A stretch of 7,123 nucleotides of DNA from assembly GCA_003649845.1 (NCBI GenBank), contig QMTB01000079.1, positions 1 through 7,123 on the forward strand, written 5' to 3'. Below are positions 1-6,690 of this stretch, in pieces. Numbering within the stretch: the stretch's first letter is position 1; each line of letters begins with the position of its first letter. Below the pieces are notes generated by a model that worked only from the letters and a program-made list of their open reading frames with translations, ran no database searches and was not told the origin of the DNA. This DNA is from Thermoplasmata archaeon. GTDB lineage: Archaea; Thermoplasmatota; E2; DHVEG-1. The translations under genes and the position numbers were made by a program.

Positions 1-90
1 TATTATAACTGGGTGAGAAGTCATATGAGGTTTCAAAACAATTTCCCCAATTCTGGCAAAGAGGGGAATTGTTATTGTTTCAGAGTATGA
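1..90 (+). CDS. Possible C-terminal end of a DDE-type transposase (partial, cut by the window start)
   Basis: Frame 1 is open from the first base to a TGA at 88-90, giving 29 residues that begin YYNWVRSHMRF. A Y-N-x-[IVL]-R-x-H-M string is typical of the end of the integrase-core (rve/DDE) domain in many insertion-sequence transposases, where it usually reads like YYNxIRPHM followed by a short tail of 20-40 residues. The tail here is about 18 residues and lacks the usual TPAE-like motif. The resemblance rests on one short motif, so this is a weak call. A transposase remnant would fit the clearer insertion-sequence end at the other edge of the window. The alternative is a chance open frame. 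No ATG-initiated gene fits this stretch. Confidence 0.3.
   Translation, partial: YYNWVRSHMRFQNNFPNSGKEGNCYCFRV
38..72. other. Stem-loop with a 10-bp stem and one bulged base
   Basis: ACAATT(T)CCCC at 38-48 pairs with GGGGAATTGT at 63-72. The left arm carries one bulged T and the loop is 14 bases. The right arm runs into a T-rich stretch at 73-80 on the plus strand. It overlaps the last codons of the open frame ending at 90. It could be a terminator-like hairpin or an internal inverted repeat of a mobile-element remnant. Archaeal terminators usually depend on T-runs rather than hairpins, so the role is uncertain. Confidence 0.4.
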
Positions 91-123
91 AAGATTCTTG
101 TATGTTCTCCGTGAGGTGGTATT

Positions 124-168
124 ATGCTAAAGTTAACAGCACCTATCTTGGGTAGAAACTTTTATTAA
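124..168 (+). CDS. 14-codon micro-ORF with a strong ribosome binding site (possible leader peptide)
   Basis: GAGGTGGT at 113-120 is a near-ideal archaeal Shine-Dalgarno site, with 5 bases between GAGGTG and an ATG at 124. The frame reads MLKLTAPILGRNFY and stops at TAA 166-168. The stop overlaps the TATA box of the sugar-nucleotide operon. It may be a short leader peptide, or the surviving start of a gene truncated by rearrangement. No domain can be assigned to 14 residues. I found no convincing promoter just upstream, so it may not be transcribed. The ribosome binding site is the only positive evidence. Confidence 0.25.
   Translation: MLKLTAPILGRNFY
155..168 (+). promoter_or_regulatory. Archaeal BRE/TATA promoter of the sugar-nucleotide operon
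   Basis: GAAAC at 155-159 is BRE-like and is followed by TTTTATTA at 160-167, close to the archaeal TATA consensus. Transcription would be expected about 25 bases downstream of the box, near 188-190. That leaves a leader of about 16-18 bases before the ATG at 206, which just accommodates the Shine-Dalgarno site. The same GAAA-rich BRE plus ACTTT-type box is seen at the promoter of the convergent gene. Confidence 0.55.
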
Positions 169-191
169 ATAATTATATCTGCAAGATTAGA

Positions 192-197
192 GAGGTG
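192..197 (+). promoter_or_regulatory. Shine-Dalgarno site that selects the start at 206
   Basis: GAGGTG lies 2 bases before an in-frame ATG at 200 and 8 bases before a second in-frame ATG at 206. Only the second has normal spacing. Starting at 206 also gives an N-terminus (MEAIFLAGG) that matches the family, in which the nucleotide-binding strand begins within a few residues of the start. Confidence 0.65.
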
Positions 198-205
198 GAA
201 TGAAA

Positions 206-1234
206 ATGGAAGCGATTTTCCTAGCAGGAGGATTTGGAACAAGACTTAAACCTTTAACCTATACAAGAGCAAAGCCTTTGCTGCCGATTCTAAATAAACC
301 TATGATTCTATATCTGATAGATTCCCTTCCTTCAGAGGTTGATAGAGTTATACTAGCTGTAAACTATAAAAAAGAGCAGATTGAAAAATGTTTTAGCAAG
401 TATGATTGTGGTAGAGAAATCATTATAAATGAGGAACCAGAACCATTAGGAACAGGAGGCGCTGTTAAATTCGCTGAGAAATACCTTGGAGATAGATTCT
501 TTGTATTGAATAGCGATATTATATCCTCTATTAACCTTCAAGATATGATAAGATTCCATGAACGTAATAAAGCCACTGCAACTATATCATTATGGCCTGT
601 TGATAATGTATCAGAATTTGGTGTAGCTGAGGTAGGAGAAGATGGTAGAATAACTGGTTTCGTAGAGAAACCTAAACCAGAAGATGCTCCATCAAATCTA
701 ATCAATGCAGGGGCTTATCTATTAGAATCAGAGGTATTAGATTATATCGAAACAGGTAGATTAGTTTCAATGGAGAAAGAGATCTTCCCGCAGATTATCT
801 CCAATACTGGGAGATTCTATGGTTATAAATTTGAAGGTTATTGGATAGATATCGGTAGGATTAAAAGCTATCTCTATGTAAATCAGTTTCTATTAAAAGA
901 AAAAGGTTTAGATAAAATCATAGGTGAAGATAGCAATGTAAAAGGTGATATAGTTAACTCTATCCTAGGTAGAAATGTAAATGTAGGTAGAAACACTGTT
1001 ATTAAATCCTCTGTAATATTTGATAATGTCTCTATAGATGATAATGTTACTATAGAGAACAGCGTGATAGGAGAGAATTGCAGAATAAAAGAGAACGTCT
1101 ACATTAATAATGCAGTTATTGGAGATAATGAAACAATAATGGATGGCTATGAAATTATAGATACAACTATATGGACACAACCTATACCAGAAGGGTATCC
1201 TAAGAAACAGATAGGTAATGTCATAGGGGAATAA
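206..1234 (+). CDS. Sugar-1-phosphate nucleotidyltransferase, probable mannose-1-phosphate guanylyltransferase (GDP-mannose pyrophosphorylase)
   Basis: This cytoplasmic enzyme should join a nucleoside triphosphate to a hexose-1-phosphate, releasing pyrophosphate. Numbering is from the ATG at 206 (342 residues); an in-frame ATG at 200 would add two. The N-terminal NTP_transferase domain shows LAGGFGTRLKP (6-16, nucleotide loop), the AKP lysine (about 23), LGTGGA (81-86), NSD (102-104, metal site), FVEKP (152-156), NAGAY (167-171), EKEIFP (190-195) and WIDIG (213-217). From about 240 to 312, hexapeptide repeats form a left-handed beta-helix. FVLNSD, FVEKP, EKEIFP and a W-x-D-I-G motif followed by a hydrophobic segment match eukaryotic GMPPB-type GDP-mannose pyrophosphorylases, and the length fits (about 360 in that family). 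The adjacent phosphomannomutase-like gene supports mannose-1-phosphate as substrate. A glucose-1-phosphate enzyme remains possible. It is the first gene of the operon. Confidence 0.9.
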   Translation: MEAIFLAGGFGTRLKPLTYTRAKPLLPILNKPMILYLIDSLPSEVDRVILAVNYKKEQIEKCFSKYDCGREIIINEEPEPLGTGGAVKFAEKYLGDRFFVLNSDIISSINLQDMIRFHERNKATATISLWPVDNVSEFGVAEVGEDGRITGFVEKPKPEDAPSNLINAGAYLLESEVLDYIETGRLVSMEKEIFPQIISNTGRFYGYKFEGYWIDIGRIKSYLYVNQFLLKEKGLDKIIGEDSNVKGDIVNSILGRNVNVGRNTVIKSSVIFDNVSIDDNVTIENSVIGENCRIKENVYINNAVIGDNETIMDGYEIIDTTIWTQPIPEGYPKKQIGNVIGE

Positions 1235-1261
1235 TTTATTTCTAGATAACTTGAGGAAGAG

Positions 1262-2641
1262 ATGCCTATGGTTGAGATAAATGAAATTATATTCAGAGCC
1301 TATGATATACGAGGGGTTTATAATAAAGATATATCACCGAGAGTTTTTAATAGAATAGGTTATGCAACTGGATGTTATATTAGAAGGAATCTAAAAGGTG
1401 AGGATATAGCCATTGGAAATGATATAAGGAAGAGTAGTGTACCTCTCACCTATGCATTTATCTCTGGTGTAACCTCAGCAGGGGTTAACGTAGAGTATCT
1501 AGGTACAACTTCTTTTGGAGAAACACTGTTAAATAGTTGGAAAGCTAATGTAGATTTAATTTCTTATATCACTGCAAGTCATCTCTCAGCAGAGTGGAAT
1601 GGTGTAAAATTCTATTATAATGATGGAGTTGGGTTACCGGAAAAAGAACTCTATAAGATCCGTGACTATACTTTAAAACAAGTATATAAACCAGTTGGTT
1701 TAGAAAAAATAGGATCTATCAGATATGTTGATAATATAAGGGAGAACTATGAAACTTTTTTTAAAAACAAATTTAGTTTTAATAGAAAACTTAGAGTAGC
1801 TGTTGATTGCGGTGGAGGTAGCACCTCACTTTCAATACCACATGTTTTTCCAAATCTAGGATTAGATTTAAAACATGTATTCTGCAAACCAGATCCAATG
1901 TTTTCTAGTAGATCTGCAGATCCAAAACCAGAACATCTAGGAGAATTGATAAAAACTGTAAGAGAAGAAAAATGTGATTTCGGAGTAGCTTTTGATGGAG
2001 ATGGAGATAGATCTGTTATAGTTGATGATAAAGGCAGAGTTCTATCTTCAGATACAACTGGTATAATAATTGGAAAATATGGATTAAATAGAAAGGGTAT
2101 GGTTATAGCTAATATAGAGTGTTCTAAAACAGTATATGAAGAACTTATTCCACTTGGTTTTAAAATAAAGCAGATACCTGTTGGACATACATTTCTTACA
2201 ATACATGCAAAAAAAGAGAAAGCATTACTTGGAATAGAATCATCTGGTCATATAATTATACCAGAGTATTTCCTATTTGACGATGCTATCATTGTACCAT
2301 TAAAAATAGCTGAGATATTAGATAAAAGAGAGGCAACTTTAAGCAGTTTAAAAGATGAGATACCTGTGTATCCAATGAAGAAAGAGGAGATTCCATGTTC
2401 AGATCTCCTTAAATTTAAAGTAGTAGAGCAGTTAAATAGAGAAGTATCAGAGGAGTATGATAATGTTGAAAACCTTGATGGTGTTCGTATAAATCTATCT
2501 GAAGGATGGGTTTTAATACGTCCATCTAATACTAGCCCTCTCATACGTTTAACAGTAGAAGCAAATACAGAGAAGGATGTAGATAAACTATTGAAGATGT
2601 TTAAAAGGAAGGTAGAAGAGATTATAAGGAAAATGGGTTGA
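1262..2641 (+). CDS. Phosphomannomutase/phosphoglucomutase-like alpha-D-phosphohexomutase
   Basis: This four-domain phosphohexomutase should interconvert hexose-6- and hexose-1-phosphate through a phosphoserine. The N-terminus carries FRAYDIRG (11-18), as in bacterial PMM/PGM (AlgC type). The active-site loop reads TASHLS (104-109) with Ser106 as the expected phosphoserine; most relatives have TASHNP. The metal loop is DGDGDR (245-250). The sugar-specificity loop is IESSGH (325-330), keeping the Glu and Ser of the PMM/PGM GEMSGH loop. The phosphate loop is RPSNTSP (420-426), like AlgC RASNTTP rather than the RxSGTEP of GlmM. Length (459) is normal. Lying 27 bp after the nucleotidyltransferase gene, it probably supplies mannose-1-phosphate. 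GAGG at 1253-1256 precedes two in-frame ATGs, 1262 (5-base gap) and 1268 (11-base gap), so the start could be two residues shorter. Confidence 0.9.
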   Translation: MPMVEINEIIFRAYDIRGVYNKDISPRVFNRIGYATGCYIRRNLKGEDIAIGNDIRKSSVPLTYAFISGVTSAGVNVEYLGTTSFGETLLNSWKANVDLISYITASHLSAEWNGVKFYYNDGVGLPEKELYKIRDYTLKQVYKPVGLEKIGSIRYVDNIRENYETFFKNKFSFNRKLRVAVDCGGGSTSLSIPHVFPNLGLDLKHVFCKPDPMFSSRSADPKPEHLGELIKTVREEKCDFGVAFDGDGDRSVIVDDKGRVLSSDTTGIIIGKYGLNRKGMVIANIECSKTVYEELIPLGFKIKQIPVGHTFLTIHAKKEKALLGIESSGHIIIPEYFLFDDAIIVPLKIAEILDKREATLSSLKDEIPVYPMKKEEIPCSDLLKFKVVEQLNREVSEEYDNVENLDGVRINLSEGWVLIRPSNTSPLIRLTVEANTEKDVDKLLKMFKRKVEEIIRKMG

Positions 2642-2648
2642 AATAAAT

Positions 2649-4031
2649 ATGGATGCTAGATTATTTGGAACTAATGGTATCAGAGGTGTAGTTAATCAAG
2701 ATATGAACTGTGAGCTCGCCTTGGGTGTAGGTAAAGCATGGGGTACTTATCTAAAGAAAAAATTTAAGGAACCTATCGTAGCAATAGGAACCGATGCTAG
2801 GCTTTCCAATGATATGCTTAAAACAAGTGTTATATCTGGTTTGCTATCAACTGGTTGTAATGTTACAGATATAGGTATGTTACCTACTCCAACAATTCAA
2901 TATACAGTTAAAAAGAAGGATTTTCACAGTGGTATAGCTATAACAGCCTCTCATAATCCACCAGAGTTTAATGGAATAAAAGGTATAGAGAGAGATGGAA
3001 CAGAGTTTCCTAGAGAAGTAGAGGAGGAGATAGAGAAGATATATCTCAATCGAAGATTTGAAGTAGTATCTTGGGATAAAGTTGGGAAGCTATCTAGCTG
3101 GGATGGAGCAGTTGATTTATATATAAACGATATAGTTAGATTAGTAGATAGGAAGAGTATTAAAGAGAGAAAATTACATGTAGTATTAGACTGTGGAAAC
3201 GGTGTTGGTAGCATTACTATACCCCTTTTGTTAAAGAAACTAGGATGTAAGATAACAGAATTATATTGTAAACCCAATGGTAGATTCCCCAATCGCAGCT
3301 CAGAGCCTACACCTGAGAATCTAGTTGAGATAATGGAAAAAGTTCCCAAGATAGGAGCTGATTTTGGTGTTGCCTTAGATGGTGATGCAGATAGATCTAT
3401 ATTTATAGATGAAAAAGGAAACTACATCTGGGGAGACAAAAGTCTTACACTCATGGCAAAATATATGCTATTGAAGAATAAAGGTGGAAAGATAGTTACA
3501 CCTGTAACTACATCTCAATGTATCGATGACATAGCTAAAAAATATAATGGAACTGTTATAAGGACACGGGTTGGATCACCAACAGTTGCAAGGGTTATGA
3601 TGAAAGAAAAAGCAATATTTGGAGGTGAAGAAAACGGTGGTCTAATATTCCCAGAGTTTCAATATTGTAGAGATTCTGGTATAACTATTACAAGAATGCT
3701 AGAAATACTAGCTAGAGAGGATAAAACCCTTGGGGAATTGATAGAAGAGATTCCTAGATATGAAATGATTAAAACAAAAGTTTTCTGTCCAAATGAGAGG
3801 AAAGAAGAAGTTCTTGCTGGGATATATGAGAAGATCAAAGAAGATGATAGAATAAAGAATATCGATAGAACAGATGGATTAAAAATTTTTACAGGCGAAG
3901 GATGGATACTAATTAGACCATCTGGAACAGAACCCATATATAGGATATATGGTGAAGGAAAAAGAATTAGAGATATAGAGAGACTTTTAGAAGATTATAA
4001 AAAACTGGTTGAAGAGATAATCAACTCATAA
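2649..4031 (+). CDS. glmM: Archaeal phosphoglucosamine mutase / phosphohexomutase (GlmM-like)
   Basis: A second phosphohexomutase, 460 residues, paralogous to its upstream neighbour. It should convert glucosamine-6-phosphate to glucosamine-1-phosphate, on the route to UDP-GlcNAc. It opens with RLFGTNGIRG (4-13), the GlmM-type start. The active-site loop is canonical TASHNP (99-104, phosphoserine Ser101). The metal loop is DGDADR (244-249). The specificity loop is GGEENGG (325-331), the form seen in archaeal GlmM/phosphoglucomutase enzymes, where bacterial GlmM has GEQSGH. The phosphate loop is RPSGTEP (423-429). Some archaeal members act on both glucose and glucosamine phosphates, so specificity is not settled by sequence. 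The gene follows the previous stop by 7 bp with only a weak Shine-Dalgarno (GGGTTGA, overlapping that stop), suggesting translational coupling. It ends in tandem stops, TAA TAA (4029-4034). Confidence 0.92.
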   Translation: MDARLFGTNGIRGVVNQDMNCELALGVGKAWGTYLKKKFKEPIVAIGTDARLSNDMLKTSVISGLLSTGCNVTDIGMLPTPTIQYTVKKKDFHSGIAITASHNPPEFNGIKGIERDGTEFPREVEEEIEKIYLNRRFEVVSWDKVGKLSSWDGAVDLYINDIVRLVDRKSIKERKLHVVLDCGNGVGSITIPLLLKKLGCKITELYCKPNGRFPNRSSEPTPENLVEIMEKVPKIGADFGVALDGDADRSIFIDEKGNYIWGDKSLTLMAKYMLLKNKGGKIVTPVTTSQCIDDIAKKYNGTVIRTRVGSPTVARVMMKEKAIFGGEENGGLIFPEFQYCRDSGITITRMLEILAREDKTLGELIEEIPRYEMIKTKVFCPNERKEEVLAGIYEKIKEDDRIKNIDRTDGLKIFTGEGWILIRPSGTEPIYRIYGEGKRIRDIERLLEDYKKLVEEIINS

Positions 4032-4083
4032 TAAAAATTTGACACGATAATAAATATAAAAAATTGGGATAGATGAGATATAA
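4032..4083. terminator. AT-rich gap between convergent genes; likely terminator for the minus-strand gene
   Basis: Fifty-two bases separate the plus-strand operon from the convergent secreted-protein gene. Read on the minus strand there is a T6 run (opposite A6 at 4058-4063) about 21 bases past the stop at 4084, which suits archaeal T-run termination. On the plus strand only a short TTT at 4038-4040 is present, so any terminator for the operon is less clear and transcripts may overlap. No hairpin is evident. Confidence 0.35.
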
Positions 4084-6642
4084 TTATGGTATATTAAGCA
4101 GATATCCTAGGAATGGTAATAACTCCAGCAGTCTATCTACAAACCTGTAGCTGATTGTTCTCTTCGGCATGGTCACAGGTAATGGATCACTCCACTCGCT
4201 TTCTTTCCCGTACTCATCCAAAGCTTTAACCTTAACTTGATAGGTTCCTTTCTCACTCCAGTTGTGAGATGCAGAGGTTGTTTCTCCAGGTGCATATGGT
4301 CCTATCCAACCGCTATAAGTGCCATCACCCCAGGAGAAGTTATAGTATACTTTGTTTCCTTCTGGATCAGTAGTGGATGTAGTGTAAGTGTAGTGTTCAC
4401 CTATTTTACCACTAGCTGGACCAGAGGGTCTACTTGGTTTAGATGGAGGAGTACTATCTCCTACAGTGAAGGAATCTGAGTTTGACCACTCTCCTTCATT
4501 ATCGACAAGATCAACTGCTTTTATACGCCAATAATATTTACCCTGCGGTAATCTCTCTGTGATGTTTAAGAGATAGAAGGGAGTAAAGTAAACTCTTTTT
4601 CTAAATACGATGTTGTTGAAAGATGAATCCTTTGCTATCTCTAAGAGGTAGGTGATACCAGATGAATCTGTGGAGGGTTGCCATCTAAGTTTTGGTGTTG
4701 CATTAGTCTCCTCATTATTAGTTGGAGATTCAATACCATTGGTAATAGGTGGAGTAGCGTCTATCCGTAATCTGATACCTTTTATATACTCATCTTGCTG
4801 GAGGTTATCTCGAGCTCTGAATTCAATTTTATGTTGCTGTTCATCCTTGAAGAGATTCCAGAATGTTTGACGGGCTATATCCTCTGGATCTGTGAGATCA
4901 ATCCAGTTCCCCGCATCTATCCTATATTGTTCTTTAGCAAAACCAGATTTTGGAGTTGCACATTCTATGCAATCGAAATCTAAGATCTTTAAAGCAAGAA
5001 GGTGAACTATACATACTGGTTCAAGTTGTTCTGTATATATGTTAGCTATGCATCCTCCTCTCTCCACTATTTCTCTAAGCCATTTACATGTGAAGGTAAA
5101 TTCGTTTTTACCCTCACGGAAGACTGGTAGAGGTAGGAACACCCAGTTTTTGAAATCATAGTACCACACAGATAGGGTTACCTTGCAATCAGCTGCATCA
5201 CCGAGATCTATTTCAACTTCTCCTTCAGCACGGTAACCCTCACCCCATTTCCTGAGTTTTAATTTACAAACACTCTCAACCTTCTCACCTTTTGTGTTAG
5301 TGAGACAAAGCTTTATCGCTTTGTAATGATGTTCGTTACAGAAGTATCTATTACCTTGAAGGGTTAGGGCATCATAAACCTTGAATCTCACTCTTTTAAC
5401 CTTGTCGCAGCAGATATCGTCAGGGGACAGAATTAGTTTAGCTTTAGGATTAACAATGACTTCCCCTGATGTACTTAGAGTTCCACCTGTAACTGGAGTA
5501 TGAGAGTCATCGGATGGAGCTTCTAGGTGAGAGGTTGTATATGGTCGCTCATTATCTACGATATGGGTTTGATTATGAACTTCTTCTTTGTTACCAGCCT
5601 TATCAACGGCATAGTACTCAATATAGTATTTACAGTTACCTGAAGTTTTCGGTAGAGTGAAGCTACCAGTGTATTCCTTCCATTCTGTCCAACCAGTTCT
5701 CTCACTCCATATCCTATAATATATTGCTTTTACACCACTTCCTCCTTCATTATCATGTGCCACTAGGGTGAATGGTGTAGAGGAATTTACGAAGTATCCA
5801 TCTTGATATTTTGGATCTCCTATGGTTTTTGTTGTTGTTGGTGGAATAGTATCTTCACATTCTTCAACGATAACTTTTATAGAAAACGGGAAAGCATAAT
5901 AACCACAATCCTCACCAGCAAGAAAAGTAATAATATACTCACCCACCTGCTCACTAGTGGGAGTCCAACGGAGAGTACTAGTAACACAACCATAATCACA
6001 ATGACAATCATCAAAAGTAGCACCCTCTGGTAAACTAGGTTCATGAACCCATAGACATATTAGTCTCTCAGGCTGAGGAGGATCCCAACAAACAGTAACC
6101 CTCAACTCCCATGGCTCACCAGCACAAATCCTATAAGTCTCACTAGGCTGAGGAACATAGGGATGTACAACAACAGTAATATCAAAATAACTTATAGGTA
6201 TATAACACTCAGAACCTACATAGAAACGAATCACATAAGTACCAGCCTGACCGATAGCAGGAGTCCAATCAAGAGTAACAGTAACACTATCAATACCACA
6301 AGTACAACCAGGTGGAGTAATAGTAGCACCACTAGGCAAAGTAGAAGGATCAACCCAAATACAAATAGGCAAACCCTGAGGAGGATCCCAATAAGCAGTC
6401 ACATACAAACGCCAATGCAAACCCTCATAAATATGATAAACCTGATTACCACCAGAAACACTAAACGTAGAAGAATCCAGAGATACATCCAGTTTATCTA
6501 CAACAGTTTGTTCAAAATCCCACCTCAGCGTAGAATATCCTTTCTGTTTTTCATTCATCTTTGTTTCTAAACCACCTACGGAAGATAAACCAGTTGCAAC
6601 CAACAGCAATACAACTAATATACCAAATATTTTCCTCCGCAT
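4084..6642 (-). CDS. Secreted multidomain protein with tandem Ig-like (He_PIG/cadherin-like), OmpL47-like, FN3-like and PKD domains
   Basis: An exported, probably cell-surface protein of 852 residues with no recognisable catalytic domain; adhesion or a structural role is inferred. A signal peptide spans about 1-24 (MRRK, then a hydrophobic core). Two tandem Ig-like repeats of about 101 residues follow (66-160, 167-260), both with YWDPPQ/CWDPPQ, LPxGAT and WTP...GxYxIxF. Next come an OmpL47-like module (about 266-365, ending AVDKAGN), an unassigned Cys-rich region (about 370-560), a second OmpL47-like module (about 565-631), an FN3-like domain (about 633-728, YYWRIKAVD), a PKD domain (about 733-826, SWGDG and HNWSEKGTYQV) and a short amphipathic tail. 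All 24 cysteines lie in 94-561. Six N-X-S/T sequons are present (286, 357, 647, 693, 768, 794). The ATG at 6642 is preferred; a TTG one codon upstream is possible. GGGG at 6651-6654 is a weak ribosome site. Codon use shifts sharply over residues 55-254. Confidence 0.9.
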   Translation of the reverse strand: MRRKIFGILVVLLLVATGLSSVGGLETKMNEKQKGYSTLRWDFEQTVVDKLDVSLDSSTFSVSGGNQVYHIYEGLHWRLYVTAYWDPPQGLPICIWVDPSTLPSGATITPPGCTCGIDSVTVTLDWTPAIGQAGTYVIRFYVGSECYIPISYFDITVVVHPYVPQPSETYRICAGEPWELRVTVCWDPPQPERLICLWVHEPSLPEGATFDDCHCDYGCVTSTLRWTPTSEQVGEYIITFLAGEDCGYYAFPFSIKVIVEECEDTIPPTTTKTIGDPKYQDGYFVNSSTPFTLVAHDNEGGSGVKAIYYRIWSERTGWTEWKEYTGSFTLPKTSGNCKYYIEYYAVDKAGNKEEVHNQTHIVDNERPYTTSHLEAPSDDSHTPVTGGTLSTSGEVIVNPKAKLILSPDDICCDKVKRVRFKVYDALTLQGNRYFCNEHHYKAIKLCLTNTKGEKVESVCKLKLRKWGEGYRAEGEVEIDLGDAADCKVTLSVWYYDFKNWVFLPLPVFREGKNEFTFTCKWLREIVERGGCIANIYTEQLEPVCIVHLLALKILDFDCIECATPKSGFAKEQYRIDAGNWIDLTDPEDIARQTFWNLFKDEQQHKIEFRARDNLQQDEYIKGIRLRIDATPPITNGIESPTNNEETNATPKLRWQPSTDSSGITYLLEIAKDSSFNNIVFRKRVYFTPFYLLNITERLPQGKYYWRIKAVDLVDNEGEWSNSDSFTVGDSTPPSKPSRPSGPASGKIGEHYTYTTSTTDPEGNKVYYNFSWGDGTYSGWIGPYAPGETTSASHNWSEKGTYQVKVKALDEYGKESEWSDPLPVTMPKRTISYRFVDRLLELLPFLGYLLNIP
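5863..6447 (-). repeat. Tandem duplicated Ig-like domain, unit about 303 bp (101 residues)
   Basis: Two copies of one domain lie end to end inside the secreted-protein gene: copy A at about 6163-6447 and copy B at about 5863-6144. Aligned landmarks are W-D-P-P-Q (85-89 and 186-190), I-C-x-W-V (93-97 and 195-199), LP-x-GAT (102-107 and 204-209) and WTP (126-128 and 226-228). A 16-base identical block, CTGAGGAGGATCCCAA on the plus strand, occurs at 6376-6391 and 6073-6088, exactly 303 bases apart. Elsewhere the copies have diverged, so the duplication is not recent. The fold is probably cadherin-like/He_PIG. Confidence 0.75.
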
Positions 6643-6690
6643 CAAACAAACCCCTATATACGATTTTCCTAAGTTATATCAGAAAAACAG

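Noticed and set aside
200..205. Upstream in-frame ATG as the start of the nucleotidyltransferase
   Set aside because: It is only 2 bases from the GAGGTG site, too close; the ATG at 206 has normal spacing and a family-typical N-terminus.
965..1180. Repetitive-looking stretch at the end of the nucleotidyltransferase gene
   Set aside because: It encodes the degenerate hexapeptide repeats of the beta-helix and is not a DNA-level repeat array or CRISPR.
2951..3349. A 132-codon minus-strand open frame opposite the glmM-like gene
   Set aside because: It has no family resemblance, promoter or ribosome site and lies fully inside a well-supported gene with all four catalytic loops.
6163..6570. A 135-codon plus-strand open frame opposite the secreted-protein gene
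   Set aside because: Its Thr/Asn/Ser/Arg-rich low-complexity product is the shadow of the T- and G-ending codons on the other strand. The minus-strand frame has a signal peptide, domains and a promoter.
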